Below, piece after piece: positions 13,001 to 24,551 of a DNA stretch of 64,000 nucleotides (its first letter is position 1; each line of letters begins with the position of its first letter). Where the stretch lies: assembly GCA_903813345.2 (NCBI GenBank), contig CAIIXF020000006.1, positions 5,446,989 to 5,510,988 of the forward strand, given 5' to 3'. The DNA comes from Owenia fusiformis (Eukaryota; Annelida; Polychaeta; Sabellida; Oweniidae). Under the pieces are notes generated by a model. The model did not search any database and had not been told where the DNA came from. It was given only the letters and a program-made list of their open reading frames with translations. A program made the position numbers and the translations under genes.

Positions 13001-14806
13001 TTCGGGTATGGAAAGGGATTGCATGCATTAGGGTGAAATGACGAAGTTAATTGTGCATTTAACAACCCTTGTCTCTCTTGTCAGGTCGGGTATGGAAAGG
13101 GATTGCATGCATTGGGGTGAAAGGGACGAGGTTAGTTTCAATTGTGCATTTAACCACCCCTTGTCTCTCTTGTCAGTTCGGGTATGGAAAGGGATTGCAT
13201 GCATTGGGGTGAAATGAGGAGGTTAATTGTGCATTTAACCACCCCTTGTCTCTCTTGTCAGTTCGGGTATGGAAAGAGATTGCATGCATTAGGGTGAAAT
13301 GAGGAGGTTAATTGTGCATTTAACCACCCCTTGTCTCTCTTGTCAGTTCGGGTATGGAAAGGGATTGAATACATTAGGGTGAAATGAGGAGGTTAATTGT
13401 GCATTTAACCACCCTTGTCTCTCTTGTCAGTTCGGGTATGGAAAGGGATTGCATGCATTAGGGTGAAATGACGAAGTTAATTGTGCATTTAACCACCCCT
13501 TGTCTCTCTTGTCAGTTCGGGTATGGAAAGAGATTGCATGCATTAGGGTGAAATGACGAAGTTAATTGTGCATTTAACCACCCCTTGTCTCTCTCGTCAG
13601 TTCGGGTATGGAAAGGGATTGCATGCATTAGGGTGAAATGAGGAGGTTAATTGTGCATTTAACCACCCTTGTCTCTCTTGTCAGTTCGGGTATGGAAAGA
13701 GATTGAATGCATTAGGGTGAAAGGGACGAGGTTAATTTCAATTGTGCATTTAACCACCCCTTGTCTCTCTTGTCAGTTCGGGTATGGAAAGGGATTGCAT
13801 GCATTAGGGTGAAATGAGGAGGTTAATTGTGCATTTAACCACCCTTGTCTCTCTTGTCAGTTCGGGTATGGAAAGAGATTGAATGCATTAGGGTGAAAGG
13901 GACGAGGTTAATTGTGCATTTAACAACCCTCGTCTCTCTTGTCAGTTCGGGTATGGAAAGAGATTGAATGCATTAGGGTGAAAGGGACGAGGTTAATTGT
14001 GCATTTAACCACCCCTTGTCTCTCTTGTCAGTTCGGGTATGGAAAGAGATTGAATGCATTAGGGTGAAAGGGACGAGGTTAATTGCATTTGTGCATTTAG
14101 CCGCGCCTTGTCTCTCTTGATAGTTCGGGTATGGAAAGGGATTGCATGCATTAGGGTGAAATGAGGAGGTTAATTGTGCATTTAACCACCCTTGTCTCTC
14201 TTGTCAGGTCGGGTATGGAAAGGGATTGCATGCATTAGGGTGAAATGAGGAGGTTAATTGTGCATTTAACCACCCTTGTCTCTCTTGTCAGTTCGGGTAT
14301 GGAAAGAGATTGAATGCATTAGGGTGAAATGAGGAGGTTAATTGCATTTGTGCATTTAGCCGCGCCTTGTCTCTCTTGTCAATTCGGGTATGGAAAGGGA
14401 TTGCATGCATTAGGGTGAAATGAGGAGGTTAATTGTGCATTTAACCACCCTTGTCTCTCTTGTCAGGTCGGGTATGGAAAGGGATTGCATGCATTGGGGT
14501 GAAAGGGACGAGGTTAATTTCAATTGTGCATTGAACCGCCCCTTGCGAATTGTGTCTCTTGTCAGTTATTGGTATGGAAAGAGATTGCATGCATTAGGGT
14601 GAAAAGGACGAGGTTTATTTCAATTGTATATTACCCCCCCCCCCCCCCCTGTCTCTCTTGTCAGTTTGTGTTTTGGAAAGAGATTGCATGCATTAGAGTG
14701 AAAGAGATGAGGTTCATTTCAATTGTGCATTTAACCGCCCCTTGCGAATTGTCTCTCTTGTTAGTTCGGGTATGGAAGGGGATTGCCTACATTCGGGTGA
14801 AAGGGG
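10041..14806 (+). repeat. 85-bp minisatellite array 1
   Basis: About 56 tandem units of 84-85 bp with a core of aaccaccccttgtctctctt, gtcagttcgggtatgg, gattgcatgcattagggtg and aaatgaggaggtt. Common unit variants are gacgaag for gaggagg, aaccacccctt versus aaccaccctt (the one-base length difference) and gaatgcatt for gcatgcatt. Some units have an extra insertion in ggttaatttcaattg. The last units are more degenerate and include a run of more than 15 C at about 14634. Short open frames within the array are by-products. Confidence 0.97.
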
Positions 14807-15858
14807 AAAATAATTATTTCAAATTTATTAGAAAAATGACTCCAAATGTAGTGACAGTACTCTTTGTGATGAATTGCAATATGCACTCATTGGATCTCCA
14901 GTCCACTAGAATAACTAGAAACATCGAGACACTGAAATTAAATAAAACGTCAAGGAGCATACTCAGAATGGAAGCAGAATGAAGCAAGTGGAGAACGCTC
15001 TACTTTGCAACCATCAAAGATAATCCCATCATATTAAGTTGGTCCATTTCACAAGTGCACCCCTCCATAATTTTTCATAAAGGTGGACCTGGAGAGAGCT
15101 TCCACCACAAAGCTACCTGTTTCTAAAGAATTATTCTGCTCTTTCGGCATGTTTGCACCCGGGAGGAATATTCCTTCAAATTCAACACTTGACTTCGAAA
15201 AGTAATATTTTCATTCGAAATGGCTAATTGACATGCGTTCTTGAAGATGTGAGCTAGACTTTTTATAACATCAATTATATTTGTGAAAACGTTCACTGAC
15301 AAGTTGTGAGGAAATACCTTTTCATGATAATTTGTTAAAAAGAAGAGACAGATACAATAAACAACCCTTCGGGTGCTTGTAGTTATTTACGGGTTACGTC
15401 AAAACGCCACTTTTTACCAACAAGCTGCATGTTTAACTTCAACTTTCTTCTCATATATCTTTTCTGAACACAATTTTCTGTTACACTCTTGTGTATTTTT
15501 ACATTTACATGAACGCTTTATATAAAATTGCGGTTGTTGTTTCTTCTTCGTTTCCCTGTTGTGCTCAATGTGTTTTATTACTAACGTCGGTGTTGGAAAG
15601 GTTCATCGATTTTCTTAATTATCTAACGTGATTAGCGATCAGCTCCGATCTCTCTTTATCCTTCCATCAAGAAAATTGAAAATTTGTTTTCTCACTCCAA
15701 AATAAAATACAGTAATCATAGTTACACAGAAGATAGACAATAGTCTACGATGAAAAATGTCAAACTAGCCTTACGATGTTTGAATAGGAGTCATGGCATT
15801 TTTCATTAACATAAAGTTAGTAAAAAAGTTTTCGGCATGGATAAGTGAGGTATGATTA
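14807..15858. other. Inter-array spacer, no gene seen
   Basis: About 1 kb of AT-rich sequence between the first array and the second MITE copy. No open frame or splice-flanked exon that I trust. At 15053-15070 lies aagtgcacccctccataa, which is matched just after the second array (18238-18260, with a 5-base insertion). It may be a shared right-hand boundary of a composite unit. Confidence 0.5.
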
Positions 15859-16128
15859 TACAGGGTGTTTCAGAAAAAATGTAACCTGCATATTTGCATA
15901 TCTTTTTAACCAATTAAGCTTGGAAAATCTTAGTAAAACTGGTCTAATGCAAACATCTATATCGTCTATGTTATCATCTGCAGAAAAGTGGTAAATTCCT
16001 TAGGCAACTTTGTCATCGTAAAGAATATCGCACCAACTTTAATTATGCTTAACAAGAATTGTCATACTCTATTTTTTGAAAAGATGTGCATAATTTGTAG
16101 GGTGGATATTATTTTTCAACACCCTGTA
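15859..16128 (+). mobile_element. 270-bp MITE, mariner-type ends, copy 2
   Basis: Near-identical to 9682-9951 but with the better-preserved right end (ttcaacaccctgta). Flanks to the left of the two copies differ beyond gatta, so the shared block begins at the MITE terminus. To the right, homology continues through a roughly 90-bp spacer into the minisatellite. Confidence 0.78.
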
Positions 16129-16218
16129 TTTAAAGCTTGTCAATCACAATGGCGATTTTTTGTTTGAAGAGTTGCATAACATAATACTTACTGAATTGAA
16201 TCGACCTAGTTGTTTGTT

Positions 16219-18234
16219 ATGAAATGACGAGGTTAAATGTGCATTTAACCACCCCTTGTCTTTCTTGTCAGTTTGTGTATAAGGGATTGCATGCATTGGG
16301 GTGAAAGGGACGAGGTTAATTTCAATTGTGCATTTAACCACCCCCTGTCTCTCTTGTCAGTTCGGGTATGGAAAGGGGTTGTATGCATTAGGGTGAAATG
16401 AGGAGGTTAATTGTGCATTTAACCACCCCCTGTCTCTCTTGTCAGTTCGGGTATGGAAAGAGATTGAATGCATTAGGGTGAAATGAGGAGGTTAATTGTG
16501 CATTTAACCACCCCTTGTCTCTCTTGTCAGTTCGGGTATGGAAAGGGATTGCATGCATTAGGGTGAAATGACGAAGTTAATTGTGCATTTAACCAACCCT
16601 TGTCTCTCTTGTCAGTTCAGGTATGGAAAGGGATTGCATGCATTAGGGTGAAATGACGAAGTTAATTGTGCATTTAACCACCCCTTGTCTTTCTTGTCAG
16701 TTCGGGTATGGAAAGGGATTGCATGCATTAGGGTGAAATGATGAGGTTAATTGTGCATTTAACCACCCCTTGTCTCTCTTGTCAGTTCGGGTATGGAAAG
16801 GGATTGTATGCATTAGGGTGAAATGACGAAGATAATTGTGCATTTAACAACCCTTGTCTCTCTTGTCAGTTCGGGTATGGAAAGGGATTGCATGCATTAG
16901 GGTGAAATGAGGAGGTTAATTGTGCATTTAACAACCCTTGTCTCTCTTGTCAGTTCGGGTATGGAAAGGGATTGTATGCATTAGGGTGAAATGACGAAGT
17001 TAATTGTGCATTTAACAACCCTTGTCTCTCTTGTCAGTTCGGGTATGGAAAGGGATTGTATGCATTAGGGTGAAATGACGAAGTTAATTGTGCATTTAAC
17101 AACCCTTGTCTCTCTTGTCAGTTCGGGTATGGAAAGGGATTGCATGCATTAGGGTGAAATGAGGAGGTTAATTGTGCATTTAACAACCCTTGTCTCTCTT
17201 GTCAGTTCGGGTATGGAAAGGGATTGTATGCATTAGGGTGAAATGACGAAGTTAATTGTGCATTTAACAACCCTTGTCTCTCTTGTCAGTTCGGGTATGG
17301 AAAGGGATTGTATGCATTAGGGTGAAATGACGAAGTTAATTGTGCATTTAACAACCCTTGTCTCTCTTGTCAGTTCGGGTATGGAAAGGGATTGCATGCA
17401 TTAGGGTGAAATGACGAAGTTAATTGTGCATTTAACAACCCTTGTCTCTCTTGTCAGTTCGGGTATGGAAAGGGATTGCATGCATTAGGGTGAAATGACG
17501 AGGTTAATTGTGCATTTAACCACCCCTTGTCTCTCTTGTCAGTTCGGGTATGGAAAGGGATTGCATGCATTGGGGTGAAAGGGACGAGGTTAATTGTGCA
17601 TTTAACCAACCCTTGTCTCTCTTGTCAGTTCGGGTATGGAAAGAGATTGCATGCATCAGGGTTAAATGAGGAGGTTAATTGTGCATTTAACCACCCTTGT
17701 CTCTCTTGTCAGTTCGGGTATGGAAAGGGATTGCATGCATTAGGGTGAAATGACGAGGTTAATTGTGCATTTAACCACCCCTTGTCTCTCTTGTCAGTTT
17801 GGGTATGGAAAGGGATTGCATGCATTAGGGTGAAATGACGAATTTAATTGTGCATTTAACCACCCCTTGTCTCTCTTGTCAGTTCGGGTATGGAAAGGGA
17901 TTGCATGCATTAGGGTGAAATGACGAATTTAATTGTGCATTTAACCACCCCTTGTCTCTCTTGTCAGTTCGGGTATGGAAAGGGATTGCATGCATTAGGG
18001 TGAAATGACGAGGTTAATTGTGCATTTAACCACCCTTTGTCTTTCTTGTTAGTTTGTGTATAAGGGATATCGATTGGATGCATAAGGGTGAAATGACGAA
18101 GTTAATTTCAATTGTGCATTTAACCACCCCTTGTCTCTCTTGTCAGTTTGTGTATAAGGGATTATATGCATTGGGGTGAAAGGGACGAGGTTAATTTCAT
18201 TTGTGCATTTAGCCGCCCCTTGTCTTTCTTGATA
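16219..18234 (+). repeat. 85-bp minisatellite array 2
   Basis: About 24 tandem units of the same 84-85-bp repeat as array 1. A variant with aacaaccctt and gattgtatgcatt is more common here, so the two arrays have partly diverged by local homogenisation. The final units carry the form tgtgtataaggga, which is also found in the first unit of each array, so both edges share an older unit type. Confidence 0.95.
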
Positions 18235-18260
18235 AAAAGTGCAAATGCACCCCTCCATAA

Positions 18261-19794
18261 GGCTTACACCTGATCTTTATTCGATAGTATTAGAAAATTC
18301 GAATTTTTTTCTGCGCCCGCCCAAGGGGGGGGGGGCTGCCCCCCAGATCCGCCAATGGGAGGTTATGCTACCCGATTTAAAAACCTTGCTCCCAGATGTT
18401 CGTTGGAAGTCAATCAATTAAATAAAAACAATTACCTAATAGACCTAGTAAAGCAGTCAACTAAGTAATAATGACCGCTATTGAGAAAGCTGAACGTTTT
18501 CTTGAGTTACATTTTGTGTCAACTTGGTGGTATTTATTGATTTCAATAAAGATGATAAGAGATCTTATGCCAAAGTAGCCAATTTAAACGAAAGCATATG
18601 ACGGCTCTGTTTATACTGACAGCGGCAATATTAAATCTGTCGTTTAATCTACGTCATTATAATGAACTAAATTTCGATCGAACCAGTTGAATGGCCAATC
18701 ACTTCGACTTTCCCACTCGATTTGAGATGTTGACAAGTAGATGTAGCGCTCAAAACAACTTTTGTTATTGACAGACTTAAGTACAAAATCGTTGTGTTAA
18801 GGCCAACCGTACACGTGCGTGAGTCCCATTTGTTCAAGAGATTAATGAGGGAGAATTATAGTTCTTGTATTGTGTAATCATCAGATGTTGTCTTGCTTTA
18901 AGTCTCTGAACTCCCTCCCTCTTTATCTTCTTCAACACCAGAGGAATTGTGTAGTGGGAGTTCAAAAGTGATTCAATAAAACTACATCAGATATTGTGTT
19001 TCTTGTACCCCGAAATATATCTCGTTTCTTGGTCATGCTAACCAGAAAAACATGGCAAGAATAAACTGTATCAACCATAATGTAAGACCAGATGCTGCAT
19101 TAACTATAGAAAAACGTGAAATTCACAAAATATAACCAAATACGTGTGACTACGTAAATCGAGAACTACGTATTACGTGAACTACGCAATACGTGATTCA
19201 CACATGTGTCCGATTCCAGCCAATCCGACCACGGTATTTCAAATAACTGCAATGCATTATATAACCAATCTCCGCACCCGAGGCCACTCATCAAATGGCT
19301 GTCAAGGTGACAACTTAACTCTACAGATTGAAATTGATGCTTCGCTAACTTGACCCTTGCAAGATATTTCATCGAAATATGTTCTTTTAGTGATTTCTTT
19401 TAGATGGTTTCGTCGAAAATATTTTACAATGTGTGAAAAGAATTTAAGCCCAAGACTTGATGCATTGTGGTTGATTAACTTTGCGTTCCCGCTGCGCGGT
19501 CATGCAAAGATTTGAAACAATACCTTCAAGGGAATGATTCAGTCCACGATGCAATGAGTCCAGGATTTCAATCCTCACACAACAGCTATGTGTAATACAT
19601 GGGGGGAAACATACCAAAAATCAAAATGTTCAATATATATTACAAAATACAAAGGTTAACAATGAAGAAATTATACTTCAAGATGTATTTCAAAGTTCAA
19701 AACACTTCTAACGCTATTAGAATTCAATGTCAAATTCCAGACTAATATTTTTTTTTAAGACTAAAAAACACTATTCCAAAATCTTTGCTAATAG
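18261..19794. other. Intergenic, no gene seen
   Basis: AT-rich sequence. It holds a G-run/C-run stretch at about 18322-18345 and a cluster of short palindromic tacgt motifs at about 19140-19195. No exon or conserved protein segment is recognised. Confidence 0.5.
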
Positions 19795-20413
19795 ATGTTA
19801 TGGAGAATAATCAGAATATCACTGATTATGAAAAAACAAAGCACTTGTAAAAAGTTTCTTACTCAGTCAAAGATTAGTAAAATAATATACTGGGAATTTG
19901 TTCAGAACCTAGAAAAGAACTCAAAATATATAGAAGGATGGAACAAAGATCTAAAGTCACTCAATCAAAATGATTGGAAGAAGATAAATAGATTTAACAA
20001 ACTGAGTAACTTTGAACAAAAGTTATCATCTTTCACTTACAAAGTCCTTCATAGATTTTTAGCAACTAATACGTACTTAAAATGTGTGGACTCGTGGAGC
20101 CAAACATTTGCACTTTTTGTAAAGCAAATCTTGAAACGATTTGCCATCTTCTGTATGATACACAATGGCTCTCTTTAGAGCTCACATTGCTATACCTGAG
20201 AGTATAAATGAAAAAACAATCATCCTAAATAATATGCTATGTATTTTTAAAAGGTACATGTATGTTTATTTGTGCAAATACGTATTCTATGCTAGAACAA
20301 ACACTTAAAGGTTTTATAAGTACATGTGAAGGAATATTTTATTATGGACAAGCGATTTGGCAGAGGTGATAAGTGGAAAATCATGGATGCAAAATTAATT
20401 AAATAAAAAAAAT
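19795..20413 (+). pseudogene. Decayed non-LTR retrotransposon 3' end (RT C-terminal zf-RVT region)
   Basis: The conceptual peptide has features typical of the region after the reverse transcriptase domain in L1/Tx1-type LINEs. There is an IIYWEFVQNLE segment, then W..I.....L....KL.SFTYKVLHRFLATNTYLK. A one-base frameshift near 20080 is then needed to continue into NICTFCKANLETICHLLYD, a C-x2-C...H zinc-finger-like block. Upstream RT and endonuclease domains are absent, so this is a 5'-truncated, frameshifted relic. The A-rich stretch aaataaaaaaaattg at about 20401-20413 may be the remains of its tail. The family match is from recalled motif patterns; the clade assignment is uncertain. Confidence 0.6.
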
Positions 20414-22870
20414 TGCCAAAGGTATAAAATTCTTAAACACTATAACGTGTAACCAATACTGCATTGTAAAATGTACGTAGCTGTATTGTAATTGTATTTT
20501 CCTATTGCTTTAACATGTTTTTTCTTCTCTGAAATAAAAAAAATTAACTCCGGCATTGTATTGTGGTTATTATCCTTTCAATGGAACTTCGTGATCTCAG
20601 CTTATGTAATACCAGTTTAGCGAGAGTGTTGTATGTAATACCTTGATTCTATCTCATAGTTTATGAAGCCATTATTCAATAGTATGTGCAACAACCCTTT
20701 AATTATACCTGTCCAACTATACGGGTTCCGTTTTTCTGATGAGAGAGAGCTACATGTTATCTTAGATTAGACCAAAGATGAGAGCATAGATGAGAGCGGA
20801 TTATTGTTTATACGATTAAAGTGAACTGAAAAGGCAATTATGTTGCATTTCCTAGATTGATGGCACGGGGCACACTTAGCTTGTGATAAATCGTTCCTTA
20901 TATTTCACTAGACTTCAGTCATGCTGGCTTGCTTCATATTTTGTTAGCCATTCTAATGACCCGAAAAATAGATTTACCGCTTGAAGGAACGTAAATGTGA
21001 CAAGAGGGATAATACATTACTAAAGTCAGTGGGTATTTAGTGAAAGCGATTACTCATAGTTCCTCAAGGAATTCAAGAGATTTGTTAACTGGTATTAGAG
21101 GCAGTGGTCACGCGTCAGGCGTTACAAATGATGCCTTGTTTAAGTCACTTCTGGGCTCTAGCCTGTTGTGATATTTCCGTTTTGATCAAGAGGACAACTA
21201 TCAAACGGCTTATAAGCGAATTAAGTGATGAGAAAAATTACCTTATAATAGACTCCATTTATCATCTTGGGACATCGCTTGGAAAATTCTAGAAAGGTTG
21301 AATACTTAAGTAGCTTTTAGTGTCTAGGTATTTTCTCTATGCCATAGATCATTCTTTTAAGTTTTTAAGTCACTGCCCTATTCAAAAATGTATCACTTTC
21401 CGTGAGTTTCAAAGTCTTCAATGGATCAACTATATCGCTATAAGCCGACGTTGTATTTCTTTAGTACGTACGTTTCTTGTTATGTTCCTGTGTTTTGATT
21501 CAATGTAACTTTTCTAACTGAGCATTCACTTACCTTTTCAAATATGACTGCAAAACAGATCCAAAATCTACTCTTTGAAGAATATCTTGTGTTGCATCGG
21601 TGCATTGTAAAACAAGCTTGTCATAACATTAAATACGAGTGGTTGAGTTGGCCTCAGCAATTTCTGCCATTTTTTACCTTTGTTGTTTCTTTGTTTGTAA
21701 ATGCAATGCAAACTTGGGATTGAACCCGTGGCCTTCACATTCCAGGCAATATCTCAATATATTTCTAAAAAGTTGTGGTTAAATGTATTTATGAAACAAT
21801 AATCACAGTTATCACAAACTTTTCATGGGTCCTTTAATGTATTTATTCATTCTTCTCAACCTACCTTTAAATCTATGGGATACTAAATGACATCTACAGC
21901 AAGAAAATTAAATCGATTGATATTCTGCACCAGAAGTCCGGTCTCTAATCTTCAGATAATTAATTTCACAATTAAAACAATTCCGTGGAGTATTTTATCG
22001 GATAAATACCTCACCAGATCAATTAGGGATACTAAATATTCTTGCCATATGCTCAACGATTGACTTCATTCGCCCTCTTTCCCTGACTTAATTTCACTTG
22101 TGTTCCTCTATCAGCGAGCTTGGATAATTCGAACTGTGTTGTTAAGTGATAATACATTGAGAGATAAACTTCAGTTTCTAAATCCAGTTCAGCATCGCTT
22201 TAAATCAGAACGATTCGCTTAGATACTCATTTTTGGTTGGAAATGCTTGTGAAAGATGTTTTACTCTGAACGCGAACACCAACCGCAAACTAGGCGAGGC
22301 TCGTTGGTGAGTAGCATGGAGCTCTGTTGATGGGCACACTTCATGCTATTTCAAAACGTCACTTCTTCCCCAAAGTCACATTCTAAGGACCTCTTTATAT
22401 TAGCTTAAGGTGTTACACTTATAAATCTAAGGAAGTGGAAAGCAACGAACTTAATTGGTTTTCCTCATTATATACAAACATTTTTAAGGATAATGCGAGC
22501 CTATCCCGAGACTATTCATTTCATTAGCTAGAGGTAGCAGGAGACTTTTTACCAAATTGCTTTCAACGTCCAGAAAGTGAATCTTTATTTATTCCCCCTT
22601 CGTGAAAAATAACTCACTGGAATGATAGCTTGGAACTCAAGCTGTTAAAACAGAACGTTGGGAATGTGAAATGTTGTTATATTGGTGGCCGGGGTCATCT
22701 GATGTAAAAACAACAAATCATTTATGCTTTTGAAATTATAATCGATGAACAACCTTGCGACGGTGTCATAAATTTTCAGTTGAAGCATATGCATCAGTAA
22801 ATGTTGAGTAAAACTGCCGCTGCGCCATATATGCACATGTACCATGTAATACAACAATTTTTGTTTCATT
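20414..22870. other. Intergenic / upstream region of the GPCR gene
   Basis: About 2.4 kb without a recognisable gene, repeat array or transposon. A splice acceptor (cattttcag at 22867-22875) 60 bp before the GPCR start codon implies that an untranslated first exon and the promoter lie somewhere in or beyond this stretch. I could not place them. Confidence 0.45.
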
Positions 22871-22934
22871 TTCAGTTGTTGTACCACAGATTGTTGACAC
22901 TTCGAGACGGTGAAAGACGACTAATATTGATAAG

Positions 22935-24551
22935 ATGGATATAGCAGGCGATATTTACCCACAGTACAATTTGGATTCTTCAACTCATTCGGTCCCAGGC
23001 TCATCATATCTACCAGACCTGGATCTATCCGAGTACATCGCAGAAATCCCTCCCCTGATTGACCCTGACAAAGGCTACCCTGGCATCACAGGGATAACAA
23101 ATGAATCTCGATTATCAGATTTGATTCTTCACAGTTCAAACAGAACCAAAATGGACTGCTCGATACCGAAATATAAGAGAGACAATGTTTGGACGCCTGA
23201 TGTTATTCAGCGCGTTGTTATTCTTGCAGTTATAATGACTCTTACACTTTTGGGCAATACCGTGATTATTATTGTGTTAACTTGTAGTAAGTACAGACGT
23301 CTTAACAGTAGGGTCAACATTTTCATTATCAATCTTGCTATCGGGGACCTTAGCGTATGTTTTGTGACAATGACTACAGAGATCTTATTCGTCGTGTTTG
23401 GTGAATGGATCCTCGGTCCTGCAGCGTGTAAAGTCCTCCTTTATGGTCAGATCATCACACTCGCCAGCACCACATTTATCCTTACCGCCATGAGCTTCGA
23501 CAGATATTTGGCCATATGTAAACCGCTCAGTTTTGGGGTCAGCAGAGTTTCGAGAGCCAAGAAAATGATCGTAACGGCCTGGTTTCTGGCGTTCGTATTT
23601 GCAGTGCCGCAGCTTTTCATCTTCAAGCAGGTATTGGTAGAAGACGACAATACAAAATGCGAAATATTTAAGTGTAGAAGTTTGGGATATACGGCGTTTT
23701 GGCAGAGGAAACTCTACTTTACGTTTATGACGTTCTATATTTTAATTATACCAGCATCATTGATTTCATTTTGTTATATCAACGTTGCAAAGGTTGTTTG
23801 GAATCAAGGTCGGGAAGTGACCACATCAAAATTTGACAAGTCGTCAACTTTAAGAAGGTCATACGCTGATAAGAAAGCTATACCACGGGCAAAAATAAAG
23901 ACTGTAAAAATGACGTTATCCATTATTGTGTCTTTTATATCGTGCTGGACTCCATATTTTGTCGCCCATTTGATTCATATATGGTCTGATTATTCGTACA
24001 AGATTCCCAAGAATGTGATGGTTTGGGTTGAGACATGCGCAGTACTGAATTCGGCGGTAAATCCAATACTATATGGTTTCTTCAATATAAAACTTAAAAG
24101 GGGGCTCGTGGAGGTGTTCTGTCCCGGCAAACTTCGCCCAGAACCCCACACACGATTGAGTCTGAGTATAAGAAGTGGCATTACAGACTGCACATCCGTC
24201 CCCGTCGACGGAGACAACAATTGTTTATCTACTAAAAGAATCGCTAACAAGTGTCGACAGAGTTCCGCTAACTCTTCTTCGTCGGCCTCAAGCAGCAATT
24301 ACAGACACTCGGTTGATTCGGATTCGAAATGTTTGTTCACATTCAACGCCTCTGGAAAAGCATTGCCAATCAACGGCTCTGCGGGCAAGAACCACGTGAT
24401 TACCGAAGAAAATACGAATGGATTTCGCTACCGGGTGAAATTCACCAAGACAAAAGAAAGTAGCGATCGTGAAAGTCAAGAAGGGTGTGATAAACTTTTA
24501 AGTGATGAGAAAACAAAAGAGGAAGTACTAGATTGTGTAACTAGTATTTAA
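22935..24551 (+). CDS. Rhodopsin-family GPCR, vasopressin/CCAP/neuropeptide S receptor-like
   Basis: A 538-residue open frame without introns in the coding part. It encodes a class A G protein-coupled receptor of the plasma membrane. Visible marks: a long extracellular N-terminus of about 90 residues with N-glycosylation sequons NES (56) and NRT (69); seven hydrophobic segments at roughly 93-117, 128-153, 166-188, 211-230, 261-285, 326-350 and 360-383; C165 at the top of helix 3 and C242/C247 in loop 2 for the disulphide; DRY at 189-191; CWTP at 337-340; NPILY at 376-380; C395 as a possible palmitoylation site. A basic third loop precedes helix 6. The C-tail is about 155 residues, Ser-rich. 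Helix 6-7 wording (AKIKTVKMTLSII, CWTPYF, LNSAVNPILYG) points to the vasopressin/oxytocin, CCAP and neuropeptide S receptor branch; the ligand cannot be told from sequence. ATG at 22935 is the first in frame, 60 bp after a probable 5'UTR splice acceptor. Confidence 0.88.
   Translation: MDIAGDIYPQYNLDSSTHSVPGSSYLPDLDLSEYIAEIPPLIDPDKGYPGITGITNESRLSDLILHSSNRTKMDCSIPKYKRDNVWTPDVIQRVVILAVIMTLTLLGNTVIIIVLTCSKYRRLNSRVNIFIINLAIGDLSVCFVTMTTEILFVVFGEWILGPAACKVLLYGQIITLASTTFILTAMSFDRYLAICKPLSFGVSRVSRAKKMIVTAWFLAFVFAVPQLFIFKQVLVEDDNTKCEIFKCRSLGYTAFWQRKLYFTFMTFYILIIPASLISFCYINVAKVVWNQGREVTTSKFDKSSTLRRSYADKKAIPRAKIKTVKMTLSIIVSFISCWTPYFVAHLIHIWSDYSYKIPKNVMVWVETCAVLNSAVNPILYGFFNIKLKRGLVEVFCPGKLRPEPHTRLSLSIRSGITDCTSVPVDGDNNCLSTKRIANKCRQSSANSSSSASSSNYRHSVDSDSKCLFTFNASGKALPINGSAGKNHVITEENTNGFRYRVKFTKTKESSDRESQEGCDKLLSDEKTKEEVLDCVTSI

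Noticed and set aside
14524-14982. 152-codon frame at the end of array 1
   Set aside because: Two thirds of it is translated minisatellite, including a poly-C run; the remainder has no recognisable domain.
10041-18234. CRISPR-like regular repeats
   Set aside because: The 84-85-bp units are contiguous without unique spacers, in a eukaryotic genome. This is a minisatellite.
19140-19195. Tandem tacgt palindromes as a regulatory element
   Set aside because: Irregular spacing and no known site; too little to call.
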